Below, one piece after another: positions 26,236-35,272 of a stretch of 64,000 nucleotides of DNA. The notes under the pieces were generated by a model, which was not told the origin of the DNA, made no database searches, and was given only the letters and a program-made list of their open reading frames with translations. A program made the translations under genes and the position numbers. Source of the DNA: Halobellus sp. Atlit-31R. Its GTDB lineage: Archaea; Halobacteriota; Halobacteria; Halobacteriales; Haloferacaceae. Location of the stretch: positions 62,001 through 126,000 of the forward strand of contig QPLR01000002.1 in the NCBI GenBank assembly GCA_003665935.1, read 5' to 3'. Positions within the stretch are counted from its first letter, which is position 1. Each line of letters begins with the position of its first letter.

Positions 26236-28173
26236 TCAGTCGTCGGCCGGTGCCTGGCTGTCGCCGCTGGAGACGCCGGTTCCGGGACCGATGTCGATGC
26301 CGAGTTCGTCGAGGCGTTCGTCGGGGACGACGCCGTCGACCCACTGACGGCGCTCGTAGTACTCTTCTTTCATCTTGTCGAGCTCGCAGAGCTGGCCCTC
26401 TGCGCCGCCCTGTCCGGGGATCGCCTCGTCGCCCTCGACGAAGCGGCCCGGCAGCGAGTCGTCGGCGCCGTCGAAGCCGACGAGGTTGTTGTAGTAGCGC
26501 TCGAGCGTGTAGATGCGATCGCCGGCCTTCATCAGGTCGTCTTCGGTGACGTCGAGGCCGGTCATTCCGTTGTACTGGAGCACGTACTCGTCGATTCCCT
26601 CCGCGAACGCGTTGAACTTGCAGATGTCGAAGGAGTCCGAGATGGCGTGCAGATCCTGGAAGAGCGCACACAGTTCGCCTTTGCCCTCCCACGCGCCGGG
26701 GTCGACCTTCTCCGGGATGCCGAGGATCTCGGCCGACGGCGTGTAGCCGCGGAGGTGGCACGCGCCGCGGTTCGAGGTGGCGTAGCCGATGCCCATCCCC
26801 TTCATCGCGCGGGGGTCGTACGCGGGGATCGTCTGGCCTTTGACCGCCAGCGAGTTGTCGTGGGCGTCGCGCGCGTCGGCGATGCGGCGGGCACCCTTCG
26901 CGAGGAGTTCGCCGAGGTCGGATTCCACGTAGGCAATCTCGTCGAGCAGGTCGATCATATGCTCGGTGTCGCCCCACTCGACGCCCTCGTCGAGGTCGTC
27001 GAGCTTGCCCTGCTCGGTCATCTCCATCGCCATCGCGATCATATTTCCGGCCTCGATGGTGTCGAGTCCGAGGTCGTTGCACTTGTCGATCATCACGGCG
27101 ACGCTGTCGCGGTCGTCGTTCATCGAGTTCGGGCCGAGCGCGTAGGCCGACTCGTACTCGAAGGACTCGCCGCGGACGTTCATCTCCTCGCCCTTGTGCG
27201 TGTACGTGACCTCGACTTCCTTCTTACAGGCCACGGGGCAGGAGTGACACGTCGGCTCGTCGACGAGGATGTTCTCGCGAACCGCCTCACCGGACACCTT
27301 CTCGGCGTCGATGTTGGGTTCGCTCGGGTCCGCATCGGCTTCGGACTGCGTCGAAGTGAACCGGCCGTTCCGGGTCGGCAGCCCGTCCATCTCCTCGGCG
27401 AGGTTCATCAGGACGTTCGTCCCGTACAGCGACAGCCCGCCCTCGTTGGGGCCGGTGACGTCGGACTCCCGGATGAGCTGCATCGCCTGCTGGTAGCCCT
27501 CGGTGAACGTCTCGGGCTCCTCGGGCTTCATCATCTTCGTGCCCGACTTGATGACGATCGCCTTGAGATTCTTCGAGCCCATCACGCAGCCGGTGCCGCC
27601 GCGGCCCGAGGCGCGGTCGTCCTCGTTGACGATGCAGGCGTACTTGACGCCGTTCTCGCCGCCGGGACCGATGGCCATCACGCTCAGATTCTTCCCCAGC
27701 GACCCGTCGACTTCGGTCTCCAGTTCGTTGATGGTGTCGTGGACGCCCCAGCCGGCCACGTGCGAGGCGTCTCGGAGTTCGACCTCGCCGTCCTCGATGT
27801 AGGCGTACATCGGATGTTCGGCCTGCCCCTCGAAGAGCAGCCCGTCGAAGCCGGCCCACTTGAGTCGAGCGCCCGACCAGCCGCCGTGGTGGGAGTCGGT
27901 GACGGTGTTCGTCAGCGGCGACTTCGTACAGACGGCGATGCGGCCGCTCATCGGGGCCTGCGTGCCCGTGAGCGGACCGTTCATAAACGCGAGCAGGTTC
28001 TCCGGACCCTCGGGGTCGACGTCGGGTCCCTGGTCGAACACGTACTTCACGCCGAGGCCACGCCCCCCGATGTACTTGCGCGCGTCCTCGTCGTCGATTC
28101 CTTCGTACTGTACGTCGCCGCTCGTGAGATCCACGCGAGCGACGTGATCGTTGAATCCTCCCAGTTCAGTCAT
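26236..28173 (-). CDS. Aldehyde ferredoxin oxidoreductase (tungsten enzyme)
   Basis: A 645-residue AOR-family enzyme that oxidises aldehydes to acids with ferredoxin, using a tungstopterin and a 4Fe-4S cluster. The N-terminal domain has YIGGRGLGVKY and the pterin-binding MSGRIAVCTKSP. Cluster cysteines are C309, C312 and C316 (CHSCPVAC) plus a fourth near residue 505 (SFDICKF). Length matches the family. The nearby two-copy moeA locus fits the need for a W/Mo pterin cofactor. Just past the 3' end, the short tandem TGTCGGTCG repeats at about 26212-26235 may be part of a terminator. Confidence 0.94.
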   Translation of the reverse strand: MTELGGFNDHVARVDLTSGDVQYEGIDDEDARKYIGGRGLGVKYVFDQGPDVDPEGPENLLAFMNGPLTGTQAPMSGRIAVCTKSPLTNTVTDSHHGGWSGARLKWAGFDGLLFEGQAEHPMYAYIEDGEVELRDASHVAGWGVHDTINELETEVDGSLGKNLSVMAIGPGGENGVKYACIVNEDDRASGRGGTGCVMGSKNLKAIVIKSGTKMMKPEEPETFTEGYQQAMQLIRESDVTGPNEGGLSLYGTNVLMNLAEEMDGLPTRNGRFTSTQSEADADPSEPNIDAEKVSGEAVRENILVDEPTCHSCPVACKKEVEVTYTHKGEEMNVRGESFEYESAYALGPNSMNDDRDSVAVMIDKCNDLGLDTIEAGNMIAMAMEMTEQGKLDDLDEGVEWGDTEHMIDLLDEIAYVESDLGELLAKGARRIADARDAHDNSLAVKGQTIPAYDPRAMKGMGIGYATSNRGACHLRGYTPSAEILGIPEKVDPGAWEGKGELCALFQDLHAISDSFDICKFNAFAEGIDEYVLQYNGMTGLDVTEDDLMKAGDRIYTLERYYNNLVGFDGADDSLPGRFVEGDEAIPGQGGAEGQLCELDKMKEEYYERRQWVDGVVPDERLDELGIDIGPGTGVSSGDSQAPADD

Positions 28174-28343
28174 TGTTAATGTCCATTGATTCGTAGGGGC
28201 GGAAATCTGTTAGTCGTTGCCACCGGCGCGTAACTACATCTGGTTACCCAGTCTTCGGAGTCTACAGTCAGTGCGGCCGCGCAAGCTGTGGTTCCGGCGC
28301 ACAGACGACGGAGATTTACCACCTCGCCGGCTACGGTGGCGCA

Positions 28344-29441
28344 ATGAGTCAGCCGAGCCCCGAGGTCTACGAGCGCGGAAAGGGGATGGACGCGCACAAC
28401 CAGGTGATGCGCGAAATCCGGTCGGAAAAGGAGAAACAGTACGACCCGCACGAACCGACGCGCGTCTGGCTGGACGAGGACAACACGCCCGACGGCGTCG
28501 TCGACTCCCTGACGATCATCCTCAACACCGGCGGCTGTCGCTGGGCCCGCGCCGGCGGCTGTACGATGTGCGGCTACGTCGCCGAGTCCGTCGAGGGCGG
28601 CAGCGTCTCCCACGAGGCGCTGATGGACCAGATCGACGTCTGCCTCGACCACGAGGCCGAGAACGCCGACGAGCCCGCGGACCTGATCAAGATCTACACC
28701 TCCGGGTCGTTCCTCGACGAGCGCGAAGTCGACGCCGAGAGCAGGCGGGCGATCGCCGAGACGTTCGCGGACCGCGAGCGGATCGTCGTCGAGTCGCTCC
28801 CGGACTTCGTCGACAAAGAGAAGATCGCCGAGTTCACCGACGTCGGGCTCTCGACGGACGTCGCGATCGGGCTGGAGACGGCGACAGACCGCGTCCGCCA
28901 CGACTGCGTGAACAAGTACTTCGACTTCGCGGACTTCGAGGCCGCCTGCGCGGAGGCCCGAGCCGCCGACCTCGACGCCGACGGCGTCAGCGCCGGCGTG
29001 AAGGCCTACCTGCTGATGAAACCGCCCTTCCTCTCGGAGTCGGAGGCGATCGACGACATGATCTCGTCGGTCCGGCGGTGCGCCGGCGTCGACGGCTGTC
29101 ACACCGTGTCGATGAACCCGACGAACGTCCAGCGCTACACGATGGTCGACGAGCTGTTCTTCCGCGGCGGGTATCGCCCGCCGTGGCTCTGGTCGGTCGC
29201 CGCGGTGCTCGAAGCGACCGCCGACGCGGACGCCATCGTCGTCTCCGACCCCGTCGGCCACGGCTCCGATCGCGGCGCGCACAACTGCGGCGACTGCGAC
29301 GACCGCGTCCAGAAGGCGATCAAGGACTTCGACCGCCGGCAGGATCCCTCCGTCTTCGGGCAGGTCTCCTGTGAGTGCGAAACCACCTGGGAGTACGTCG
29401 TCGACGAGGAGACGAGCTACGGGATGCCGCTGACGCGTTAG
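28344..29441 (+). CDS. raSEA: Archaeosine biosynthesis radical SAM protein RaSEA
   Basis: A 365-residue radical SAM enzyme. The cluster motif is C65-x7-C73-x2-C76 (CRWARAGGCTMC), the wide spacing that marks the RaSEA/Elp3-like group. It works with ArcS to turn the tRNA G15 base adduct into archaeosine. The C-terminal HNCGDCDDRVQKAI segment also has paired cysteines and may hold zinc. TTTACC about 27 nt upstream of the ATG suggests a leaderless mRNA. The stop region is tandemly duplicated (see the repeat at 29432). Confidence 0.92.
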   Translation: MSQPSPEVYERGKGMDAHNQVMREIRSEKEKQYDPHEPTRVWLDEDNTPDGVVDSLTIILNTGGCRWARAGGCTMCGYVAESVEGGSVSHEALMDQIDVCLDHEAENADEPADLIKIYTSGSFLDEREVDAESRRAIAETFADRERIVVESLPDFVDKEKIAEFTDVGLSTDVAIGLETATDRVRHDCVNKYFDFADFEAACAEARAADLDADGVSAGVKAYLLMKPPFLSESEAIDDMISSVRRCAGVDGCHTVSMNPTNVQRYTMVDELFFRGGYRPPWLWSVAAVLEATADADAIVVSDPVGHGSDRGAHNCGDCDDRVQKAIKDFDRRQDPSVFGQVSCECETTWEYVVDEETSYGMPLTR

Positions 29442-29471
29442 GTCCGCCGACGCGTTAGGTCCGCCGACGCG
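29432..29471. repeat. 17-bp tandem repeat over the raSEA stop codon
   Basis: GACGCGTTAGGTCCGCC occurs at 29432-29448 and again exactly at 29449-29465, followed by a further partial copy. The first copy contains the raSEA TAG and the second carries a second TAG. Confidence 0.85.
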
Positions 29472-29503
29472 GTGCCGCGGCAGGCGTCGGAATCTTCGCC
29501 CGA

Positions 29504-30016
29504 TCAGTTCAGCACCCAAAAGCCGTAGTTGAGGTAGGCGGCGAAGCTTACCCAGAGGAGATACGGAACGAGCAGCAGCGCCGCGCGTCCGTCGACGCGT
29601 GCGAACGCCCACATCGTCGCGACGATCAGTACCCAGAGCACGGCGATGATTACGAACCCGAGTCCGATCGCTTGCAGTCCGAAGAACGCGGCCGACCAAC
29701 CCAGATTGAAGACGAAGTGGACGGCGAACACGGCGACGGCGAGGCGGACCGCACCGGGCGCGTCGGTCGCCCGCCGCCAGACGAGCCACAGTGCGGTGCC
29801 CATCAACGCGAACAACGCGGTCCAGACGGGCCCGAACACCCAGTTCGGCGGGGCGACTGCGGGCCGGGCGAGCGAGTCGTACCACGTGCCGAGGCCCTGC
29901 GCAGTGAAGACCGCGCCCGACGCGCCGACGAGTTCGACGAGCAGAATCGACAGCGCGAGCGCGAGGAGGGGGCGCTTCGCGGGCAACCGGCGGAGTTTCG
30001 TCTGGAACGACGCCAC
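29504..30016 (-). CDS. tspO: TspO/MBR family tryptophan-rich sensory protein
   Basis: A 170-residue membrane protein with five transmembrane helices. The TspO signature PPNWVFGPVWTALFALMGTAL (split over about residues 56-76) and the aromatic-rich LPYLLWVSFAAYLNYGFW C terminus are clear. TspO proteins bind or degrade porphyrins and modulate oxidative responses; in haloarchaea the role is open. The start is GTG at 30016 and no better ATG is in frame. It is convergent with raSEA. Heme genes 6-9 kb away are a suggestive but weak link. Confidence 0.92.
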   Translation of the reverse strand: MASFQTKLRRLPAKRPLLALALSILLVELVGASGAVFTAQGLGTWYDSLARPAVAPPNWVFGPVWTALFALMGTALWLVWRRATDAPGAVRLAVAVFAVHFVFNLGWSAAFFGLQAIGLGFVIIAVLWVLIVATMWAFARVDGRAALLLVPYLLWVSFAAYLNYGFWVLN

Positions 30017-30123
30017 AGTGGATACTCGGCCGCAAGCGACATAGTCTGTCCGCCGACTGGTCAGTCGTCTCGTAAGCGCCCGTCAGAGACGACAGAGCGG
30101 CCGTCCAAGATGGAACGTCCGGC

Positions 30124-30801
30124 CTAGACGAACGCGCGCAGGACGCCCTGGCCGTCGACGCTCCGACCGAGATCGGGCAGCGTCGCGCGCTCGGGGTGTG
30201 GCATCAGTACCGCGACGGTCTCGCGCTCGCCCGTGATGCCGGCGACGCTCCCGCGGGAGCCGTTGGGGTTTGCGTCGGCGGTGACGTTGCCGTCGGCGTC
30301 GCAGTAGCGGAAGAGGATGCGGTCCTCGGCGACGAGGTCGTCGTAGCTGTCGTCGTCGATCTCGAAGCGGCCCTCGCCGTGGGCGATCGGGATCTCGATC
30401 ACGTCGCCCTCGTCGTAGGCGGCGGTCCACGGCGTGTCGGCGTTCTCGACGCGGAGGTAGACCGACTCACACTGGAAGCGCGCGCTCGCGTTCGTGGTGA
30501 ACGCGCCCGGCGTCAGTTTCGCTTCGCAGCCGACCTGTGCGCCGTTGCAGACGCCGAGGACCGGGACGCCCGAGTCGGCGGCCTCGCGGACGTCGTTCAT
30601 AATCGGCGAGTGGGCGGCCATCGCGCCCGCCCGGAGGTAGTCCCCGTAGGAGAAGCCGCCCGGGAGGACGACGCCGTCGACGTCCGAGGGGAGGCCGTCC
30701 TCGTGCCAGACGCGCTCGGCGTCGACCCCGACGTGCGCGAGCGCCTGGACGGCGTCGCGGTCGCAGTTCGACCCGCCGAATTGAACGACAGCGACCGTCA
30801 C
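30124..30801 (-). CDS. purQ: Phosphoribosylformylglycinamidine synthase subunit PurQ
   Basis: A 225-residue glutamine amidotransferase subunit that releases ammonia for the fourth purine step. The nucleophile is in GVCNGAQVG and the His/Glu pair in MPHPERA. The start is GTG at 30801 within GTGACGGTCGCT, with GGAGGG 10 nt upstream. The preceding DNA is a duplicated 56-bp unit that separates purQ from purS; normally these genes touch. Two 19-codon mini-ORFs span the gap and overlap each start as GTGA (see findings). Confidence 0.95.
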   Translation of the reverse strand: MTVAVVQFGGSNCDRDAVQALAHVGVDAERVWHEDGLPSDVDGVVLPGGFSYGDYLRAGAMAAHSPIMNDVREAADSGVPVLGVCNGAQVGCEAKLTPGAFTTNASARFQCESVYLRVENADTPWTAAYDEGDVIEIPIAHGEGRFEIDDDSYDDLVAEDRILFRYCDADGNVTADANPNGSRGSVAGITGERETVAVLMPHPERATLPDLGRSVDGQGVLRAFV

Positions 30802-30912
30802 GGCAATCGCCCTCCGTGGCGTCCGAAGACGGTCGGTGTCGGAGAAGCAACCGTCACGGCAATCGCCCTCCGTGGCGTCCGAAGACGGTCGGTGTCGGAG
30901 AAGCGACCGTCA
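30791..30912. repeat. 56-bp tandem duplication between purS and purQ
   Basis: Unit 1 is 30791-30846 and unit 2 is 30847-30902, identical except for one base (GCGACC versus GCAACC near the start). A 10-bp partial third unit follows at 30903-30912. Each unit contains a Shine-Dalgarno-like GGAGGG and a GTG/ATG start context on the minus strand. Confidence 0.95.
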
Positions 30913-31164
30913 TCAGGCCTCCGTCACCTCGACGTCGTAGTCGTGGATCGTGGGGTTCGCGAGCAGTCGCTCCGCCATCTCGTCGGCGCGGTCGGCCGCG
31001 GCGTCGGCCGACTCGGCGTCGAGATCGACCTCGAACTGGTCCGCAGAGCGGAGCGCCGCCAGCTCGAATCCGAGACGTTCGAGCGCGCGCTTGGTCGTCT
31101 CGGCTTCGGGGTCCAACACGCCCCGCTTGAGGCGGACGGTCACCGTCGCGGTGTACGTCGTCAT
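30913..31164 (-). CDS. purS: Phosphoribosylformylglycinamidine synthase subunit PurS
   Basis: An 83-residue PurS, the small scaffold subunit of FGAM synthetase. It starts MTTYTATVTVRLKRGVLDPEA and contains the family TKRALERLGF helix; the length is standard. Its TGA overlaps an ATG (TGATG) that would originally have opened a frame with the purQ start sequence. A TTTTACAC box at 31186-31193 predicts a leaderless transcript from the ATG at 31164. Confidence 0.95.
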   Translation of the reverse strand: MTTYTATVTVRLKRGVLDPEAETTKRALERLGFELAALRSADQFEVDLDAESADAAADRADEMAERLLANPTIHDYDVEVTEA

Positions 31165-31185
31165 CGAGTCGTAGTGCGCGGGTAT

Positions 31186-31193
31186 GTGTAAAA
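31186..31193 (-). promoter_or_regulatory. TATA-like box for purS-purQ
   Basis: TTTTACAC on the minus strand is centred about 26 nt upstream of the purS ATG. Confidence 0.45.
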
Positions 31194-31352
31194 GACGTTT
31201 TGGACTGCTTCGGCTATGCACGAACGTGAGTCCGGTCGACGAACTGTCGCGGCTCGGCACAGCTCCGCCGGGAGCAGACAGATACGTTTTTACTCGTCCG
31301 CGAATTCCGATCGACCGATGAGACCGCGCGCTGTGACAGCGAGGTGGAAGCG

Positions 31353-32342
31353 ATGACGAACGAGCTGACCGAGATCACGGTCGTCGGAGCGGACAAGTCG
31401 GGACTCGTCGCGAACGTCACGGCGCTGCTGTTCGAGCGCGGGATCAACGTCGAGGACATCGACCAGGCCGTCCGCGACGGGCTCTTCCGGATGACGCTGC
31501 ACGCGGACACCGCCGAGATGGTCTGCACTCGATCGACGCTCCGCGAGGCACTCGCCGACCTCGGCGCGGACCTCGGCGTCGACATCCAGGTCCGGTTCCC
31601 GACGGACCGGGAGACGCGCCGGATCGCTGCCTTGGTCACCAAGGAGAGCCACTGCCTCGACGCGCTCCTGCGAGCGCGGGCCGACGGCGATCTCGCCGCC
31701 GAGGTCGCGGTCGTGGTCGGCAACCACGACGACCTCGAACCCCTGGCCGACGCCTACGGCGTTCCGTTCGTCGACGTCGGCGACGAGACCGGCGTTCCGG
31801 ACGAGGAACACCTGCTCGAAGTGCTCGACGACTACGAGATCGACCTCGTCGTGCTCGCGCGCTTCATCCGCATTCTGAGCCCCGAGGTCGTCTTCCGCTA
31901 CGAGGACCGCATCATCAACGTCCACCCCTCGCTGCTGCCGGCGTTCCCCGGCGCGAAGGCGTATCGGCAGGCGAAAGAGGAGGGCGTCCGGATCGCCGGG
32001 GTGACGGCCCACTACGTCACGACCGACCTCGATCAGGGGCCGATCGTCGCCCAGCGGGCGTTCGACGTGCCCGACGACGCCTCCGTCGAGGAGCTCCGCG
32101 AGCGCGGCCAGCCGCTCGAAGCGGCGGCGTTCTTGGAAGCGATCCAGTTGCATCTGGACGACGCCGTCTCGGTGCACCGCGGCCGAACGGGGCTCCGTGA
32201 GAGCGCCGACGCCGACGACTACCAGCTCGGGCTCGCGGCGGACGCCGACGCGGCCCGGCCCGAACTGCCGGTCGACGACCTCGACGCGGCGCTGCAGAAC
32301 GCCCCCGACTCCCCGCCCGCCCCGGACGCGGCCGGCGACTGA
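31353..32342 (+). CDS. purU: Formyltetrahydrofolate deformylase PurU
   Basis: A 329-residue protein. An ACT domain (about residues 5-85, ITVVGADKSGLVANVTALLFE) is followed by a formyltransferase-type domain with the active-site NVHPSLLPAFPGAKAYRQA and HYVTTDLDQGPIV. It hydrolyses 10-formyl-THF to formate and THF; in archaea it may supply formate for PurT/PurP-type steps or one-carbon balance. About 45 extra acidic residues extend the C terminus. The ATG at 31353 has GAGGTG 6 nt upstream; a GTG at 31344 lies inside that Shine-Dalgarno region. Divergent from purS-purQ. Confidence 0.93.
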   Translation: MTNELTEITVVGADKSGLVANVTALLFERGINVEDIDQAVRDGLFRMTLHADTAEMVCTRSTLREALADLGADLGVDIQVRFPTDRETRRIAALVTKESHCLDALLRARADGDLAAEVAVVVGNHDDLEPLADAYGVPFVDVGDETGVPDEEHLLEVLDDYEIDLVVLARFIRILSPEVVFRYEDRIINVHPSLLPAFPGAKAYRQAKEEGVRIAGVTAHYVTTDLDQGPIVAQRAFDVPDDASVEELRERGQPLEAAAFLEAIQLHLDDAVSVHRGRTGLRESADADDYQLGLAADADAARPELPVDDLDAALQNAPDSPPAPDAAGD

Positions 32343-32384
32343 GGCAGCCGGCGCTGTCGGCACCGCGAGCTGCGGGTCCCGATC

Positions 32385-32390
32385 TTTTTT
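32385..32390 (+). terminator. Oligo-T terminator after purU
   Basis: A run of six T residues, 43 nt after the purU stop and preceded by GC-rich sequence; archaeal transcription ends at such T-tracts. Confidence 0.45.
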
Positions 32391-32484
32391 GTCTCGCCGC
32401 CCCGCACTGCACCCGTCGGGCTTTGGGCGCGACGAGATCTCAGATGAATCGACGACGCAGCCTCACGCGCCGACGGCGCAAGCG

Positions 32485-32628
32485 ATGAGCCCGCCAGAGT
32501 TTCGGCTCACCGAGGTCGAGCACGTGCTCTACGTTCTCATCGTGCTCCTCGGCGGGGCGCTACTCTCGTGGGTCGTCCTCGACTACCTGGCGCTGATCGA
32601 GACGGTCGCAGAGAACGCTCCGTGGTGA
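32485..32628 (+). CDS. Small single-span membrane protein
   Basis: A 47-residue ORF. After a short polar start (MSPPEFRLTEVEH) comes one hydrophobic helix (VLYVLIVLLGGALLSWVVLDYLAL, residues about 14-37) and a short acidic tail. The helix and codon bias look real. A 14-codon arginine-rich ORF (32444-32488) ends with its TGA overlapping this ATG as ATGA. No function is recognised. Confidence 0.5.
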   Translation: MSPPEFRLTEVEHVLYVLIVLLGGALLSWVVLDYLALIETVAENAPW

Positions 32629-32669
32629 TCGGGGCGACAGCGGGAGCGCCACCCGACTCCGCGGCCGGT

Positions 32670-33707
32670 TCAGAGCTCTCGGACGCGGGCGACGGCGTCG
32701 TCGACCTCGGGCGCGTCGAACCACTCAGTCCCGGTGTAGGCGTTCGTCCCGGCCGCATAGAGGTCGGAGACGGCATCGAGCACGTCCTCGGGGAGCGGGG
32801 CGGGCTCGCGATCACACAGCCCGCGCCAGTCGGCGACGCCCTCCGCGCGCGCCCGCGATTTCGCCTCCGAAACCGCGTCGACCCACTCGGGGTCGGTTCG
32901 CTTGTAGTACTGCCGGACGACCTCCTTCGAGACCTCCTGGCCGTCGTAGGAGAAGCGGTTCTCGTCGAACGTGCCGACGGCGTCGGCGACCTTGATCGTA
33001 CCGTCGTGGTAGAGACACTCGATCTTGCCGTCCTCGTGGACGAAGCCGCGTTCCGCGGCGCGGTCGTTCAGGACCTCGTTCACCGCGAGCGCCAGCGACT
33101 CGAGCGCGTCCAGGTCGGCGACGCCGGCGATGCGGTCGGCCTCCGCACGCGGGAGATAGCGGTCCTGCTCTTCGTACTTCGTCGAGAACTCGACCACCGG
33201 CTCCGGGAGGTCGACGGCCTCTTCGGGCCACGCGTCGCGGTCGAGACCGTACTCCGCGGGCGTCCCGCGCGAGCGGAGACTCGACCCCGCGGGGACGGTG
33301 TTGCGGAAGACGATCTCCAGGGGGATCAGGTAGTTCTCGCCGGCGGCGGCGTGGTAGGCGTCGTAGTCGTACTCGCCGCCGCCGAGGTACGGGAGGTCGG
33401 GGACCTGGGTGAGCTTGATCGCCATCTCGGTCGGCGGCCGCTCGCAGGCGTCGAGGTGGACGGGCTCGTCGTCGTCCGCCGCGCCCGCCGGATAGACGCC
33501 CGCGTAGTGCGTCGGGACGTCGTGATCGGCGAGACGCTCGAAGTTGTGTGCGCCCATCGTACACAGCGACGCGCCTTTCCGCGGGACGTGGTCGGGCATC
33601 TCGCCCCAGTCGAAGACGGAGTACTGGTCGGTGAACACGAACCGTCCGCGCCCGAGTTCGGACGCCGTCGGCTCCGCGTCGACGCGGAACTCCTTGACGC
33701 TCGTCAT
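32670..33707 (-). CDS. purC: Phosphoribosylaminoimidazole-succinocarboxamide synthase (SAICAR synthetase)
   Basis: A 345-residue PurC. The N-terminal lobe has [20 protein letters not shown] and the later [23 protein letters not shown] carries the catalytic acidic residues; [20 protein letters not shown] follows. The length is greater than bacterial PurC (about 240) and agrees with archaeal forms. The ATG at 33707 starts [13 protein letters not shown]. It is divergent from cofH and in the same purine neighbourhood as purS, purQ and purU. Confidence 0.94.
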   Translation of the reverse strand: MTSVKEFRVDAEPTASELGRGRFVFTDQYSVFDWGEMPDHVPRKGASLCTMGAHNFERLADHDVPTHYAGVYPAGAADDDEPVHLDACERPPTEMAIKLTQVPDLPYLGGGEYDYDAYHAAAGENYLIPLEIVFRNTVPAGSSLRSRGTPAEYGLDRDAWPEEAVDLPEPVVEFSTKYEEQDRYLPRAEADRIAGVADLDALESLALAVNEVLNDRAAERGFVHEDGKIECLYHDGTIKVADAVGTFDENRFSYDGQEVSKEVVRQYYKRTDPEWVDAVSEAKSRARAEGVADWRGLCDREPAPLPEDVLDAVSDLYAAGTNAYTGTEWFDAPEVDDAVARVREL

Positions 33708-33856
33708 ACGCCGAAGTGGCGTCGGCATCGCACAAGAAGGCTTCCACTCACGTGTGTACTTCACTCAGTTTACAGGGTGATCTATGCACGTCTGTGGGAA
33801 ACCCGGCGGTGCCGCTACCGCCTCACTTTTTGTGCGTCATCACATTGAACAGCCGT

Positions 33857-35272
33857 ATGCGCGAGCCAGCGGCACCGGCGGAGGAGGGCGCGCCCCCGAC
33901 CTCCCACACCGACTTCGAGTTCGACGTGGTCCCGGCGACGGACCAGTCGTTCGAGAACGCGCTGGCGAAGGCCCGCGCGGGCGACCGGCTGACGGTCGAC
34001 GACGGGATCGAGCTGATGACGACCGGCACCGACACCCGCGGGATCGACTCGGTTCGGAAGGAACAGGTCCTCGAAGCGGCCGACCGACGGCGCGCCGAGG
34101 TCGTCGGCGACGACGTCACGTTCGTGGCGAACCTCAACAACAACGTCACGACCGCCTGCAACACGGGCTGTCTGTTCTGCAACTTCAAGAACACCGCCCA
34201 CCAGTTCGAGACGGAGTACGACGGCGAGCACGCGGGCTTCACCAAACCACCGGCTGAGTCGCGTGCGGTCGTCGAGGACGCCCTCGAGATGGGCATCTAC
34301 GAGGTCACGTCGGTCTCGGGGCTGCATCCGGCGTTCGCGCTGAACGCCGAACACCGGGAGATCCTGGCGTCGTACGACGCGCCCGCGAAGGAGGTCGACT
34401 ACAAACCGCCGAGCGTCTACGAGACCGACCCCGGCACGTACGTCGAGCAGATGCGGGCGATGTCCGTCGACGACGTCCACCTGCACTCGATGACTCCCGA
34501 GGAGGCCCAGCACGCACAGCGCGGCACCGACTGGGCGTACGCCGACGTCTACGACGAACTGCGGGCCGCCGGGCTCGCCTCCGCGCCCGGAACCGCTGCG
34601 GAGATCCTCGTCGAGGAGGTCCGCGACGTCATCTGCCCCGGCAAGATATCCACCGACGAGTGGGTCGCGGCGATGGAGGGCGCGGTCGAAGCCGGGCTCG
34701 ACGTCACCTCGACGATGATGTACGGCCACGTCGAGAACGCCGCCCACCGCGTCGAGCATCTGAAGGTGATCCGCGACCTGCAGGACCGAACCGGCGGCAT
34801 CACCGAGTTCGTCCCGCTGTCGTTCGTCCACCAGAACACGCCGCTGTACGAACAGGGCGTCGTCGACGGCGGCGCGAGCGACGCCGAAGACGAACTGGTC
34901 GTCGCCGTCGCCCGCTTGTTCCTCGACAACGTCGAGAACATCCAGTCCTCCTGGGTGAAGTTCGGCGATGCGAAGGGCCTGAAACTGCTCAACTGTGGGG
35001 CGAACGACTTTATGGGCACCGTGCTCTCCGAGGAGATCACGAGCCGCGCCGGCGGCTCCTTCGGCGAGTTCCGCTCGTTCGACGACTACGTCGAGATGAT
35101 CGCGGCGATCGGCCGGACGCCGGTCGAGCGCTCGACCGACTACCGGACGCGCCGGCGGATCGACTTCGACGACGGCCCGCACGGTCCGCGCCTCGGCCCC
35201 CGCGCGGACGGCACCCCGATGCTCGACCGGCAGTCGCCGTCCGGAAGCGGCCCGGCGGCCGCAGACGACTGA
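33857..35272 (+). CDS. cofH: FO synthase subunit 2 (radical SAM CofH)
   Basis: A 471-residue CofH. It joins a tyrosine-derived radical to the ribityl pyrimidine to make the precursor of FO, the F420 chromophore. The radical SAM motif is C101-x3-C105-x2-C108 (CNTGCLFC). The C-terminal MTPEEAQHA, PGTAAEILVEEVRD and SVLEE-type motifs agree with the family, as does FVPLSFVHQNTPLY. The ATG at 33857 is about 28 nt after a TTTTTG box, so it is probably leaderless. Its partner cofG is 2 kb away on the other strand. The stop codon lies in the first unit of a 44-bp tandem repeat. Confidence 0.95.
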   Translation: MREPAAPAEEGAPPTSHTDFEFDVVPATDQSFENALAKARAGDRLTVDDGIELMTTGTDTRGIDSVRKEQVLEAADRRRAEVVGDDVTFVANLNNNVTTACNTGCLFCNFKNTAHQFETEYDGEHAGFTKPPAESRAVVEDALEMGIYEVTSVSGLHPAFALNAEHREILASYDAPAKEVDYKPPSVYETDPGTYVEQMRAMSVDDVHLHSMTPEEAQHAQRGTDWAYADVYDELRAAGLASAPGTAAEILVEEVRDVICPGKISTDEWVAAMEGAVEAGLDVTSTMMYGHVENAAHRVEHLKVIRDLQDRTGGITEFVPLSFVHQNTPLYEQGVVDGGASDAEDELVVAVARLFLDNVENIQSSWVKFGDAKGLKLLNCGANDFMGTVLSEEITSRAGGSFGEFRSFDDYVEMIAAIGRTPVERSTDYRTRRRIDFDDGPHGPRLGPRADGTPMLDRQSPSGSGPAAADD

